Of a stretch of 64,000 nt of DNA, positions 1 through 12,499 are shown piece after piece. Position 1 is the first letter of the stretch. The number at the start of each line of letters is the position of its first letter. A program made the position numbers and the translations under genes. Under the pieces are notes generated by a model. The model did no database searches, was not told the origin of the DNA, and saw nothing but the letters and a program-made list of their open reading frames with translations. Origin of the DNA: Formicarius rufipectus (Eukaryota; Chordata; Aves; Passeriformes; Formicariidae); NCBI GenBank assembly GCA_013399695.1, contig VXAU01003158.1, positions 1-64,000 on the forward strand. Direction: 5' to 3'.

Positions 1-480
1 AGGACGGCCGGGTGCAGGACCGGATAGGAGAGTGGGTGGTCCCAGGGCCAGACCGCTGCTGGGCCGTGCCTGTGCCGCGCCCGTTCCGCGCCCCTGCGTG
101 TGGTCAGTGCGGAGCAGCGATCGGGCAGTTCTCGGCTCCCTTCGGCTTCCCGCTCGGTGAGAAGCTCTCGCTACTGCTGTGCAGTTTCTCCTCTCCCGTG
201 CCGCCCGGGCTCCTCCGAGCTGGCGGCTCCAGCCTGAACAGCAAGCCCGCCCTTCCTACCGTGGCCATGCCAAGTTCGCTGCCCGCTTAGTGCTTCCGTG
301 CCCCGGCGCTTCTCGCTGCCTTTGCCTGCCGGGATGCTCTCTCTCTCTAAGAACGCCAGCCTCGCCCGGCACTCCTGGTCCTGGTCCTGCCCCGCCGTGT
401 CCCCTCCCCACATCCCAGCAGTTCAAACTGTTGCCTCCACTGCCCGCTGCCTTCCTCTGCCCCCATGGGATGTCCTCGCA
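1..480. promoter_or_regulatory. GC-rich putative promoter / untranslated first exon of C11orf54
   Basis: The first 480 bases are much richer in G+C and CpG than the following 2 kb, as expected for a CpG-island promoter. It lies about 2.2 kb upstream of the first coding exon of C11orf54 on the same strand. A good donor-like sequence (CTCG followed by GTGAGA at 157) could end a noncoding exon 1. In mammals this promoter is shared head-to-head with TAF1D; no TAF1D coding exon is visible here, so that gene would lie left of the window. The short open frames in this segment look like by-products of GC richness. Position and role are inferred. Confidence 0.5.
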
Positions 481-2631
481 TAGCCCCAGTCGAGAAATAC
501 GACCTCTGCATCTGTAAAAGTTTTGGTCCCCTTGGTATCTTTGCTAAGTTTGTCCTCTCTCACTGACTGCCGTCTTCAGATTTTTCCCTGATATTTCTTT
601 CTTCACCAGCCTCGCTCCCCGACTCATCTCTAGCCTACCTCTCCCTTTTGGCTTCAACTCTCCAAACTAGTTTTAACTCAGGTTTTGATAGTAGACCTCC
701 ACACACATTAATATAATGGTTCACATTTCATCTGCATTCTCCTGGCACTTGACTGCTCTCTCTGATGTTTCCTTCCTTCTTCAGAGGTAGACTTTCAATC
801 TTTACATGCTTGTTATCTCCGTTCTTGTTGCACCATCGCAGATTTAATAATCTAATTATCCCTTTGGAATTTGTATTGTTTCTTTGAAATTCTTTTGCAG
901 TAATTCAATGACACTGCACCCCTCTGTGATGGATCTTAATTGTCTGCTGTTATCTCCTTTCAGGGTCACTGTGTCCCACACCACACAGTTCAGTCCCTGT
1001 TAATGCCTGCAGTGGCGGCTCTCCGATCTATTCTTTTGTGTCTTTCCTGGTCAGATCAGGTTTTACTGTGGTACATCAAGGTTTTCCACAGTATTTGCCT
1101 CCTTTCTTGATTGCAGGGAGCTAACTACTGTCCATTACACAGTAGGTGGTGGTTTGGGTGTTCTATCTGAGCCTACTTATTTGTATTGTGTCCAAGTGTT
1201 GGCTCCACTTTTTGCACAACAGTTCTAGCTTGTCTTCTCAGTTTCAGAACAGTTGTTGAGTGCTGCCACAACCTCCTTCTGCATGTGGCAAAAGGTTCTT
1301 GAAGGGGATGAGGATCATCTGAAGCAATGTTGCCAAAGCCATCTTGTAACTTTCTTTGTATAGTTACTCCCCTTCTTTGTGCACAATAAATGTCTTGGGG
1401 TGTGATTCACTCCATCTGACTGTAGGCTTCTACCAGAGGCACCAAATCCACCCTGTTTCTTTCTCCACAGCCAGAGAAGTGAGGGAGTGTGGAGATGGGT
1501 AAGACCAACTACAAGTTGCAGTCTTTCTTCTGTTCTCTGCTGCTTGCTACAGCAGTAATTTGGGGTAGCTGAACATTGAGCAAAAAGACTCAGATAGGTG
1601 ACTGCTATGATCTCTTCACTTATCTTCTTTTTTCTCCCACTGTTTTTTTTTTTTTAATGCAGGCTCAAGAGGCTGATGGTATAAGGACAGTTACAATTTT
1701 TGACAACTGTAAAAGCTAGGACTTTTTAAAAATAGAAGCTAGAACTATACATAAACAGCTCACTCACATTGTAGTCCTTCCTGACAAAGGCTCTGTCAGG
1801 TCTAGGAATGTAGTTAGGACTTTGTCATTTTCCTCCAACACCTGAGATCTGGATAAGTGGGACCTGTTTGGTTTTTCTTTTTTACTGTGTGCAACAAGCA
1901 TGTGCCTAAGGAGTTAATAATTGTTGTAGCTGATTTTTAGATAATGTACAATCAGTTATTTCTTCCCTGAGCTAGTGGTTTGCCCTGGTAACTGACTTTG
2001 CTATTGCAAGGCTGACTGAAGTGCAGTTCATTTGTGAAGATATTCTTAAACTTCAGACAAAACTTTTTGTTACAGGCTCTGCACCCATACAAAGCCTTGT
2101 ACTGCAGAATTTGCTGCTGTTGTTTTCTGTTTTGCTTCTTGCCTTTTTCCCTCTGGAACAGGAAATGCATGCCCAGAATCAATTGGAGACCATGTCACAG
2201 CTGGGTTTAAAGTCCACTGTAGCCAATGCTGGAAAAGTAAACATTCCAGATTGGGAAGGCCTGAGGAGGCAGCTAATATGCTCAGAAGAGCCCAGTTTTC
2301 TTTCAAAACCAAATTGTGACTCCAGGCTTACAAAGGACACACAAATCTCCTGACCTGTCCCTTGAACTGGATTCAGTGTAGGATGTGTTTTGCCTATACC
2401 CAGTTGTAAGCTTGAGGACTGCATGTGTGATGCTCTGAACCAGCTATAGGTCTGACAGATGCATCTTCCAAAATCCGTAAAAAATTTAATGTTACTTTGA
2501 AGCCATTAGTCTTTCCTGATGGCAGCACTACAGTTCTACTGTTGTCTATATATTCTTGAGTGAAATTGAAGAATAACTCACATATTGAAAGGGTACTGTT
2601 TTAATCGTTGAACTATTATCTTTGTTGACAG
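481..2631. other. Upstream intron-like sequence, no recognised gene
   Basis: AT-rich sequence between the GC-rich left end and the acceptor of the first coding C11orf54 exon. It is probably 5' intron. One stretch, 1471-1498, is bounded by a good pyrimidine tract plus CAG and a GTAAGA donor, so it could be a small untranslated exon. I see no coding homology and no clear repeat family. Confidence 0.4.
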
Positions 2632-2697
2632 ATCAGTTGCTCCTACAGAGTGCTGTACTGTAATTTCCTACCTGAAGAAATCAGCACCCGTTAAGAA

Positions 2698-5600
2698 ATG
2701 GCCAAAGTCGAAAGGTTTGCTTTTCATGTTCCAAGTCTGGAGGAGCTCGCTGGGGGTAAGTCATGCAGCGTGTAACTTTGTACAAACTTATAATGTACTC
2801 TTCAAGTTTATCTTAAAGCTCATACCAAAGCCGTTCTGCAGCTTGTACATGCAGAATTCATGCTCTTAACATACTGAGATGTAAAGAACACCACCATTTT
2901 TCTATATGTTATAATTTTCATCGTGCAAACAATGACTCTTACCCCAAGCCCCAATAATATTTAAGCACTCAGACAGGCTGGCAAGCCCTTTAAAACTGTC
3001 TGCTGCATTTGCAAATTTTTGCACAGGTTGTGAAAGTTTGACAACTACAAACCAAACTTCCTTACACATACAGGATCATCTGTCTTTCTCTGCCATCCAG
3101 CATTTTTTTCTTTTTCAGGACTACTCAAAGCACAGATGATCAGATGCAGTGTAGCATGGCAGATCCTCTTGCCTGAACCTAGTTGGCTCCTGTTTGGTGA
3201 TTGCATTAGAACAGGGCTGTAGGAAACATCTTTAGTTTGTTTCTTTCCGAAGCCTTTAAAAATGTGCTCAGAATAACAGAATGGTTGAAACTGAAAGTGT
3301 CCAACCCAGTTGCTCATGAGCTTCTTTCCTTGTCCAAGTAGAAGGGTAGTCTCTCCCCTGCAGAAGATACACTAAAGATTTTTGTCTTTCAAATTGATCC
3401 TCCAGTTCAGTTTGCCACTTACTGAGTCTGTGCCCATTTGAGATTTCCATGCATTGACAAAGTGTGGTCCCAGCAGTACCTTGGGTGGTTCTCAGTGCTT
3501 TTCTGTCCCAGTCAGACTAGGGAAATAGGCCAGGGCTGCTGTACACCTGTGAGCTCTGCAGAGAAAACCATGCACTTGCAGTAGAACAGCTTGAAAGAGT
3601 AGCAGAAAAATCTCATCACAAAGCAGAATTTTCCTTTCCCCCATCTGTCCTGAGGACCACCTGTAATCCGTGAACTTTGTTGCTGTTCAGCTTTTGGGTA
3701 TAACTCGAGGAATGCCCTTTTATTGTCCTTGTCCACTTACCAGAAGCTACTGAGATGTATTTAGAAATGTGCCAAGTACCTTCTACTGACCCTTGTGGTC
3801 AACAGCATGGTAAATCTGCTCTTGAGAAGTAAGGTATGACCCCTAATTGGAGGACACAAAGGCACAGGAAAGTCTTCTGAGCAAATAAAGAACCCCCTGA
3901 TTTGAGAACAGACTGCATCTTCTATTCTTTATTTTGAGACATCTGTCAAAGCAGCCCCCAGGCATGAAAGAACCTGGACCTTTTAACACAGCATTTTAAC
4001 CAGTGTATGTGAACACAATCCCATACTCAATTATGGCTTGGAAGTAGTTTCCAAACAGTGCACTAATCTAATCCTCCCTGTTGTTTGAGTGACTTTGTAG
4101 GTTCTGAGCTTAAAGACCATTGATACGAAGCAAAACCAAAGTTTTAGATTTGGTTCATTATCACCAGCACCATTCATTATCTGTCTCTTACTGTCAGAGA
4201 TGCTTGCCAGAAAATCTCCGCAAGAGCATGAACGTGATAGGCAATATCCTGTGGCAGCAAAATTTCCAGACAGCAGGCACGGTTTGAGATTATAACCAAA
4301 CTATTGCAAAAAGTCTAGTTAATGTATTTAAAGAACTGATTTTCACTTTAGCTAAAACTTGCCTCCTCATTTGCTCTTGCATCATATTTGGCTGTGATCA
4401 TAACTGTATGCTCTTTGAAACAAACCTACTGCTGAATGTAATTTAAGTTTATCCATGTTAATTCACATTGTGTTGCTCCTAGTGCTACTAGGAGCACTCA
4501 GTTATTGTATTTCAATTAAAATGTTTTAAAATACTTTAAATGAATTATTGTGGCAGATGACAATTATCTGAACAAACGTTTGCTCTTCTCTGTTGTTCTA
4601 AACTTGTCAAAAAAACTTTTGGTGATTTTTCATTGTCAATAACTTTGCCATTATTCTTTATTACAGTTTTGCAGAAAGGACTTAAAGAGAACTTTGCTGA
4701 TGCTCAAGTCTCTGTTGTAGACTGTCCTGATCTGACTCAGGAGCCCTTCAAATTTCCTGCTAAAGGTAATCTATCATTCCTGTCTTTCACTAAGGTTTAT
4801 GCAGTTCTTTCTATCTGATTCTGCTTGGTTTTGGTCTTTTAAAGATGTTGGGAGATTTCAGTTGTTTTTCAGGTAAAGGCTACACATGAGAGGAGAGATA
4901 AATTTTGTCTCTAGATTTGCTTCCTCGTTGATGTATGAACCAGGACAAGTCATTACTAAGTACTTTCCACAATTTTTTTTCTTAACCTATCATTGCAATA
5001 CCTACTTATTTAATAAGATTTATTTAGTGTAATGAAAAGGGTTTGAAATGAAATTGCTATCTTCTAGGTGGAGAAATATTTCAGATCCATGCCAGTCACT
5101 ATTCAAACACGGTGTTGTGCTTCCATTAATTTTTATACTCCTGCCATTCATGTATAAAAGTGAAGTGAAACTGTCTTACTCTGAGTGGGATCCATCTTCT
5201 TTGACATTAGCTCTCTGGAAGACAGACATGAAATCTGGGCTACTCATTTGAGTTCCTCAGGTGTCAATGTAGTGAAAGAAACACCTCTTGAAAGTGATTC
5301 ATCTCTTCTTAAGATACATGTTCAAATAAGTGGGATGAATTGTCCTGAGATTCAGACAGCTTCCAGCTTTGCTAAAATTTTGTAAGGGGAGCCTCAGCAG
5401 AGGTATCACTCTGGTAAAATGCCCTCACTGTATGGTGAGGGCATTTTACCTGAGAACTGGCAAATGGAAGGTGTTGCCTACTCTACTAATTCTTTTGTGC
5501 CTAGAGAATGTTAATTTTAAAACAGGTTGCATAGCATTAAATCCTAATGTGAATCATTTTATTACTTGAACTTCTTAATAGTGCAACACTTTATCTAAGT

Positions 5601-8600
5601 GTGCTAGGAAAATAGGGTTCTCAAAGGGTTTTAGAAGTTTGAGGAACCAGTTCTTTGGTGGGTTAGACTGCATGCTCATTGAAGATTACTAGGAATAATT
5701 ATTTTACCAAGCTAACTGGCTGTATTCTTCCAGGAATCTGTGGAAAGCCTAGGATAGCAGATGTGGGAGGTGTTCCTTATCTCATACCTCTTGTACAGAA
5801 AGAAAAAGTGAGTATTTCCTGTAGCTGTGGAGTATAACACATTTGTCAAAAGAAAAGCAATATCTTGTTGAAATATAAACAAAACTAGCAACTAATAGAT
5901 ACTATAAGATTCTACTTGTGAAAGGGACTTCTCAGTGGTTTATGAGATTGATTCTGACCTGTGTTAAACATAGACCATGTCACAAAATCTTACACATTGT
6001 AGCAAAAGTAGCATATTATGGATTATGGTTCATCTTTTCCTGCTCTCAAATACCAGTTAGTTTTAGGAACATACCATCTGTGTGTGACAGGAGCCATGGA
6101 AGGAACTGAACAAGGGGCTTGCCTGCATATTCATATATGGCTTGCTACATGCCTGCAATTTCAAGTGACAGCCACGCTTCTGTGTAAAAACTGGCTGTAG
6201 TTGCATTTTCAGGCCAACACTGGATTTGTAGTACCCTTCTTTTCCATGAATATCATGCCTCCTTGCTGACACCTCACACACTGTCTCTATATGATATTCC
6301 CTCCCATTTTTTATTTTACACAAATAGAAGTTTCAAAAAGAACAGTAGTTCAGTTTTTGAGTATAATGACAGGGGAATATACAGGCAAAATCCAGTATCA
6401 GAAAAAAAATGGACATCTACCAAATTTGTTACTACCAAATGTTATGTTGTGTTCAGAAACTGTGTTCAGCCTAATTATCCAAAATATTACTGAAGATGTT
6501 GTGAATTAAGTGCATCCAGAGATTAGTGAAAAGAATGACAATGCCAGCCCAGAGCACCACACCAAAATCATAGAATTATAGAAAGGCTTGTGTTGGAAAG
6601 AACCTAAAAGATCATCTAGTGCCAACCCCCCCTTTCTATGGCAGAGATGTCACTCACTAGATCAGGTTGCTCAGGGCCCCATCCAGCCTAGCCTTGGACA
6701 CTTCCAGAGATGGAAGGATTGTTTCTATTTTGCAGGTTTATGATCTAAATACAGTTGCAAAAGACATAGAGCTGCCTGGAGCTTTCATTCTTGGAGCTGG
6801 AGCTGTTTCATCTAAGATCCTTGGAGTAAATGCTGAGGTCAGTAAATAAATGCAGTGTTTCTCAGTGAATTCATGGGAGCATCATAACAATAAAGCAGAG
6901 TCATTCTGGGTATTTCCATTTACCAGAAACTATTTAATGAACACCTTTCATGCCACAAGAATATGAAACACATTAGAAAGAATTCAGATGAGGGCCATCC
7001 ACTGAGGTGCATCCTACTGAGATAATAAAGATTGATTTTTAACTTGTTGTTCTTCAGGAAGCATGTGATTACCTTAGAGCATGAAAGAAACATAATTTTT
7101 TTTAAAAACTGATTGACAAAGACCTGACCAGAAGTTTTAACTCCAAGATTCAGAAATGCTTTTCAAATTTTCTGATAAATGCCTTAAATGCTCCCTGTCT
7201 TTTGCCCTCTTGGACAACTGTTTTACCATTACAGATTTTAAAAATGCCACATAAACTGCAGGAGAGTTGGGCGATAAAAACTACTGCCTATGGAGACTGG
7301 TTAATCAGTTTTTTCAGGCATAAACCTCTGGTCTTGCCATCTCCTTTTGGTGGAAATCTTGGCAGCATTAAATTTGGGGCACTATAACAGTGGTTGTTAC
7401 TGTACACTGTGAAAGTATTACATAGATTCCAATACTTGAATTGGACAGCAGATAAATTTTTCTTCTTTATTTTTTTAACATTAGCATTCATCTTCGCATG
7501 ACATTAAATTTATCTCTTTTCTGGATATTTCATTTACATTACTATTAATCTTAGTGTATTCTTCTTACCAGTTCAAACCTCATTCTGAGAGACAGAGCTA
7601 TGTGATGAAGTGGATTATTTCTTGGGTTCATAGTCCAAAGCTTAAATAGCATTTAAGTGAGTTCAGTTAATTTGACTGACTCTTACATGTTCAAATTGAC
7701 TTACTTAACTCTTACATGTTCTTTTTCTCAGCTTATCCCTATTGTTCAGACTAAGAGTGAAAAAAAGCCTGCTGTAAATGGGAGCTACGTTGCTCAGATA
7801 AATCCTGCAGATAAAGGGTGCCTGCTTGAGAAGTACAGCAGTAAATATACTGACTGTGAGTTTGGACTGTTGGCCAATCTTTATGCCAGTGAGGGCAAAC
7901 CTGGTAAGGTGTGTACTTGGATCAAAGGTGACTTTGTAGAGCTTTGTGACTGAAGGGAAACTCTTGATTTAATGTTCTCCTATCTGTTTTCTGTGATAAT
8001 AGTAACGTTATAATTCCATGAGAGAAACATGCAACCATAAGGAACTTATGCCAATGAACAAGGGGAAGAATTGGCAAAGACAAATTTGTATTTGAATTTT
8101 TGAGGTATAAATTAATAAATCTTTTCCCATGATCATAAATCATTCATCCAAATCCAGTCCAAATTAGCAGTGATTTAAGGTAATGGATGTTCAGTGTACT
8201 TGTGTAAATCAGGTGTGGGCACTTGTCTAGGTTTTCACAGAAATAATTCTCCTGACACAGTCAGCACAAAGAGGTGTTGGCAGAGTAGTGAAAACCTAAC
8301 TACTTCATGGAAACTGAAAGGTCTTCTTTGTTACCACAAGTTTCTTTATAACATAGTGGAAGCCAGCTGGTGCACAGAAAGGGGTTGCTCATGTCATTGT
8401 CTCATGTATAAGTAAATCTCTTGCTGCCCAGCACCCTGCACAGGCAAAGCAAGCATTGGACAGAAGTCAGGAAAGAGAGTTGGTCAAGTACTGGAAGGAA
8501 CAGCACTTTCAGGGAATTGCATTTTCAGAAAGTAATCTTGACTTATCAGCTTGTGAGAATTTCAGAACAGCTTTCACAACCTTTGCAGACTGTTGCAGCA

Positions 8601-11600
8601 CAAGACAGCAGTGACAAATTTCCTTTGTGTTCCAGGTCATTGAAGTGAAAGCCAATGGAAGAACTGGGGAACTTAACTTCGTGTCCTGTCTGAGACAAAC
8701 TTTAGAGAAACACTATGGAGAAAAGCCAGTAGGGATGGGTGGTACATTTATAATTCAGAAGGGGAAAGCAAAGATTCACATTATGGTATGTTTTCTCAAT
8801 TCATGTAACTTTCTTTTGTCCTCCTGAAAACAGAAGTATAAAGCAGGGTATAACATCTTCGTGCCTTGACTTTGTTTTGTATTTTTAAGCATATGCATAA
8901 GCTACTAGGATAAGCACTGTATTAAAGCAAGGAGCTGATATTAGAAAAGCAGTGTTACAAAACTAGTGATGCTGTTTTACTTGGTCTTAATACCATCATC
9001 TTTTGAAATCCTTGGGCAGCTAAAGAATAGGAGAGCTATTGTAAAATGAATTGAAATATGTGAACTGAGATGATAGTTATAAGAAGCATTAGACTCTTTT
9101 AAAGACAATGGAGTTTCTAAAATGTACCAGGAGGAGGAGAATAATCTTTAGGAGTTCTTCTACTACCTCTGCAATGCAAGAAGCAATGTTCTGGTCACTT
9201 CTGTTTCTGGCAGAAACACTGTGATGGGCACTGGTGACCTTCTTTTACTCAAGAAGGAAAATGAACAGAATAGTGGGGAGGGGAAAAGCAAAAGGAAGTT
9301 AGAGAAAAAGTACTTGATACAAGTGTCCTCCTTTTGCTTATTAAGTTTCCATTTTTGCTGTAGCCTCCAGAATTTTCTACCTGTCCCCTGAATACTGATG
9401 AGGATGTGAATAACTGGCTCAAATTCTTTGAAATGAAGGCCCCACTGATTTGTCAGCCAGTAATAGTTTCCAAAGATCCGGTGAGTCTCTTTTTTAATTT
9501 CTAAGTGTAAACTGAGATGTGCAATGAATTTTGTCTTGGCTGTGATTTTCCTTTTAAGAATGGGTGTGTATATGTATTGTGTTAGACTCTTCCAGAAGTG
9601 GTGTAACAAAATAGAAGGTTCTCATTTCTGTGACTTGTTTGAATTGAATCTAGGTCAATCTGTTCTGAAACCTAGTTGTTGTTCATAGTGGATTGAACTT
9701 AATGGTTCAGTTCCAATTGCAAATGTGCAAGTGTTTGCATCCCAAACCCAAAAGCACAGTTTGCACTCACTGCTAGCCACACTGGGAGGCAAGTGAAGAG
9801 CATGGAAGCTGGTTCAGCTGTGCGTTAATGTAGTTCACTTTCATAAGAACTCTCTCTGCTAATGCTGTGTCAAAATACATGAAGCATATGTCTTATTGCT
9901 GATGTAAATTAAAGTCTGCAAAGCTTCATGCTGGAAAGTTACCTATCATCTCTCACAACCACTAAATTCAACAGCAGATAATTCAGGATTAAAACTAATC
10001 TGGTTTCAAAAGCCATTAAAATGCTTATCATTAGGAAAACAATTTTTTTAAAGGTAACCAGGAAACCATAGGTGAAAATGACTATTTTATACATAACAAT
10101 GTAGGCATAAGTAGTATAAAAGCATTTTTCCAGAGTTAAGTGAGATGTACTATAGGCTTAGATATGTTCAAGGGTATGACTTCATTGTCTCATTATGTGG
10201 CAGCCTTTGGCCTAAGGCTAAATTGAGCATTTTGTCAGAATAAACTCATGCATGTTTTGAAAGCAGCCACCAACAGCTTCTCTGTTCAGAAGCAATGCAG
10301 CCTGTGTAGTGGATACAGCTGGGTTTCTCCCATCTGTATACACTGCAAGCTCAACAGCACTTGACTAAGCCTGTGGTTTTGGAAATGTTTCAGTGTCATC
10401 AGAGAGCAGTAGGAAATGACACTGAAATCCCATGGCACTATTCATCAGTATCTTCTTGCAGACCAGAAAATTTAATTGTGTCCTGGACTGCATCAAACTA
10501 AGCATGGCCAGGTTAAGGGAGGTGATTCTCTCCTCATGAGAACCCACCTGGAGTGCTGTATCCATCTCTGGGGTCCTGAGAAAGACGTTGGATCCTGTTG
10601 GAGCACGTCCAGAGCAGGGTCACGAAAGTGATGAGAGGGCAGGAGCACTTCTTCCATGGAGACAGATTGAGAGAGCTGGCACTGTTCAGCCTGGAGAAGG
10701 CTCCAGGAAGACCTTATTGCAGCCTTCCAATATCTAGAAGGAGGCTTTTAGGAAAGATGGAGAGAAACTTTTTACCAGGGCATGTGGTGACAGGAGAAGG
10801 GGTGAGAGTTTTATATTGAAAGAGAACAGATTTAGATGGGACATGAGGAAGAAATTTCTGAGTGTGGGGAGACACTGGAACGGGTTGCTCAGAGAAGCTG
10901 TGGATGCCCCATGTTCAAGGTCAGCTTCGATGGGGCGCAGAGCAACCTGATCTAGTGAGTGGCATCCCTGTCCATGGAAGGAGGGTTAGTATAGATGGTC
11001 TATAAAGGTCCCTCCCAACTCAATCCATTCTAGGATTCTGTGATATATAAAACTGGTGAGGGTGATCAGCTTTAGTATGCTGGTTGTTATTTTATGCACT
11101 GTTCATCCCATTTTCATTTAATCTGGCTCTCAGAACTGCAGTAGAGGTGGTCCCTTTATTGCATAGGCATGTGGCATTTCAGTTTAGAGGGGTTTAATTT
11201 CCAGTAGGGGTTCCTTGGCATGACAGCTTTATTTAATCCCTGTAGAATGAAAGGGGAGGGTGTGGAGAAAATGCCAACAAGATTGACAACAAAAGCTGGG
11301 GACTCTCAGGGTTTCTAAATTCTTTTCTCTCTGATATCTTACAGTAAAGCCTTGTGTTGACTTCTTTTGTGTTACTGGTTTCACAAGCATCCTGCAAATT
11401 TTCACTGCTTAATATCTGGAGCAGGGTTTGCAATGTGTGGTGATCTCTGTCCAGGAGAGACCACCCCGTGACTTTTAAATGCTGTTCACAGGAAAGCCTT
11501 GTTGACTGACCTTGCTTTCTTTGGTGACAGGGCTTTGACCTGCGTGTGGAGCACACCCACTGCTTCAGCCACCACGGGGAGGGAGGGCACTACCACCAGG

Positions 11601-11704
11601 ACACCAGCCCGGACAGTGTGCAATACCTGGGCTACTTCCAGCCTGCCGAGCTGCTCTTCCGCATCGACAGACCACAGGAGACGCACCTCGTTGGGCGAGA
11701 CTGA
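2698..11704 (+). CDS. C11orf54: Ester hydrolase C11orf54 homologue (DUF1907 family), 8 coding exons
   Basis: Coding exons: 2698-2755, 4667-4765, 5734-5807, 6736-6837, 7732-7908, 8636-8785, 9364-9480 and 11531-11704. All introns are GT-AG, the frame is kept throughout, and the product is 316 aa (human 315). The protein reads FHVPSLEELAG near the start, NGSYVAQINPADKGCLLEKY in the middle and ends in VGRD, matching the vertebrate family closely. Exon 8 carries HTHCFSHHGEGGHYH; His267, His269 and His279 correspond to the three zinc ligands of the human structure. The family shows ester hydrolase activity in vitro and is reported in cytoplasm and nucleus; the natural substrate is unsettled. The start is supported by a strong Kozak context (G at -3, G at +4) and an in-frame TAA two codons upstream. 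The first coding exon probably begins at 2632 after a TTGACAG acceptor. It lies about 1 kb upstream of MED17 on the same strand. Confidence 0.97.
4474..4496. repeat. Short perfect inverted repeat in C11orf54 intron 1
   Basis: TGCTCCTAGT (4474-4483) and ACTAGGAGCA (4487-4496) are perfect reverse complements separated by 3 nt. It is a short hairpin with no known function. Confidence 0.8.
5413..5450. repeat. 16-bp perfect inverted repeat (hairpin) in C11orf54 intron 2
   Basis: The arms GGTAAAATGCCCTCAC (5413-5428) and GTGAGGGCATTTTACC (5435-5450) are exact reverse complements with a 6-nt loop. Beyond one T-T mismatch, three more pairs form (5409-5411 with 5452-5454). It lies in an intron and is too short for a typical animal pre-miRNA. 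I do not recognise it as part of a transposon. Confidence 0.9.
6567..6718 (-). mobile_element. CR1 LINE 3'-end fragment in C11orf54 intron 3
   Basis: It begins with the reverse complement of the CR1 tail (TCATAGAATTATAG) and continues through the antisense 3' region, including GATCATCTAG, CCAACCCCCC and AGATCAGGTTGCTCAGGGCC. The element therefore points left. Its right edge lies only about 17 nt before the acceptor of exon 4 (exon starts 6736). Confidence 0.85.
10479..11046 (+). mobile_element. CR1 LINE 3' fragment in C11orf54 intron 7
   Basis: Sense-orientation 3' part of CR1: GGACTGCATCAA, CACCTGGAGTGCTGTATCCA, GCACTGTTCAGCCTGGAGAA, AACCTGATCTAGTG and an ending close to ATTCTGTGATA. It is 5'-truncated, as usual for CR1, and degraded by small indels. 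The short open frames inside it are remnants, not genes. Confidence 0.9.
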
Positions 11705-11793
11705 GCGAGGCCCTGCTGGGCGACTTGATCTTCCCCAAGTACAAATGCTGATTTTTCTAATGCTTTTAATTATGCACACTTATCAGATTTAAG

Positions 11794-11799
11794 AATAAA
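11794..11799 (+). terminator. Poly(A) signal of C11orf54
   Basis: A canonical AATAAA lies 90 nt after the C11orf54 stop codon. The 3'UTR would be only about 110-120 nt and would end before the CR1 copy at 11933. Confidence 0.75.
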
Positions 11800-11932
11800 T
11801 ACGCGAGCAGTAAACTGCCGACTTTCTAATTGTGTTAGAGGGAACTCGGAGTGTACCTGTTACCAGAGTTGTTACGACCAAATTCAAACAGCAATTTCAT
11901 TGCAATGTTGTTGTGTATTTTTCTGTTTGGTT

Positions 11933-12367
11933 GAATCATAGAATCAACTGGGTTGGAAGAGACCTCCAAGATCATCAAGTCCAACCCTTGATCCAACACC
12001 AGTGTCATTACCAGATTATGGCACTGAGTGCCACATCCAGTTTTATATCAAAAACCTCCAGGGACAGTGAATCCACCTCCTCTCTGGACAGGCCATTCGA
12101 ATGCCCGATTACTCTCTCTGTGAAGAATCATTTCTAATATCCAGCTTAAACCTCCCCTGGCAGAACTTAAGGCTGTGCCCTCTTGTCCTATGGCTGGTTG
12201 CCTGGAAGAGGAGACCAACCCTCACCTGGCTACAACCTCCTTCCAGGTAGTTGTAGAGAGTGATGAGGTCACCCCTGAGCCTCCTCTTCTCCAGACAGAA
12301 CAACCCCAGCTCCCTCAGCCTCTCTTCATAGCACTTGTGTTGAAGTCCATTCACCAGCTTCCTGCAT
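11933..12367 (-). mobile_element. CR1 LINE 3' fragment between C11orf54 and MED17
   Basis: It starts with GAATCATAGAATCAACTGGG, then antisense CR1 landmarks follow: AAGATCATCAAGTCCAACCC, GGCACTGAGTGCCACATCCA, TGGCTACAACCTCCTTCCAG and GAAGTCCATTCACCAGCTTC. It fills most of the space between the C11orf54 poly(A) signal and the MED17 promoter, ending about 160 bp before the first promoter repeat. Confidence 0.92.
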
Positions 12368-12499
12368 GATCACAGCTGATGACGAGGGGGAACCAGAGGT
12401 GAAATTAGCTTCAGAACGGGTCATTAAACCAACTTCTGCTCACAAATATCGCTGCTGTAAGAAGGCTGCAGCAGCTCTGAGCAGCGAGGTTCCATGCCG

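Noticed and set aside
1260..1440. Possible C/D-box snoRNA (GATGAGGA and CTGA motifs)
   Set aside because: The C box does not match the RTGATGA consensus and no terminal stem is visible. The snoRNAs known from this human locus are hosted by TAF1D, outside the window.
9163..9609. 148-codon - strand open frame
   Set aside because: It is antisense to C11orf54 exon 7 and flanking introns, with no motif, promoter or splice support.
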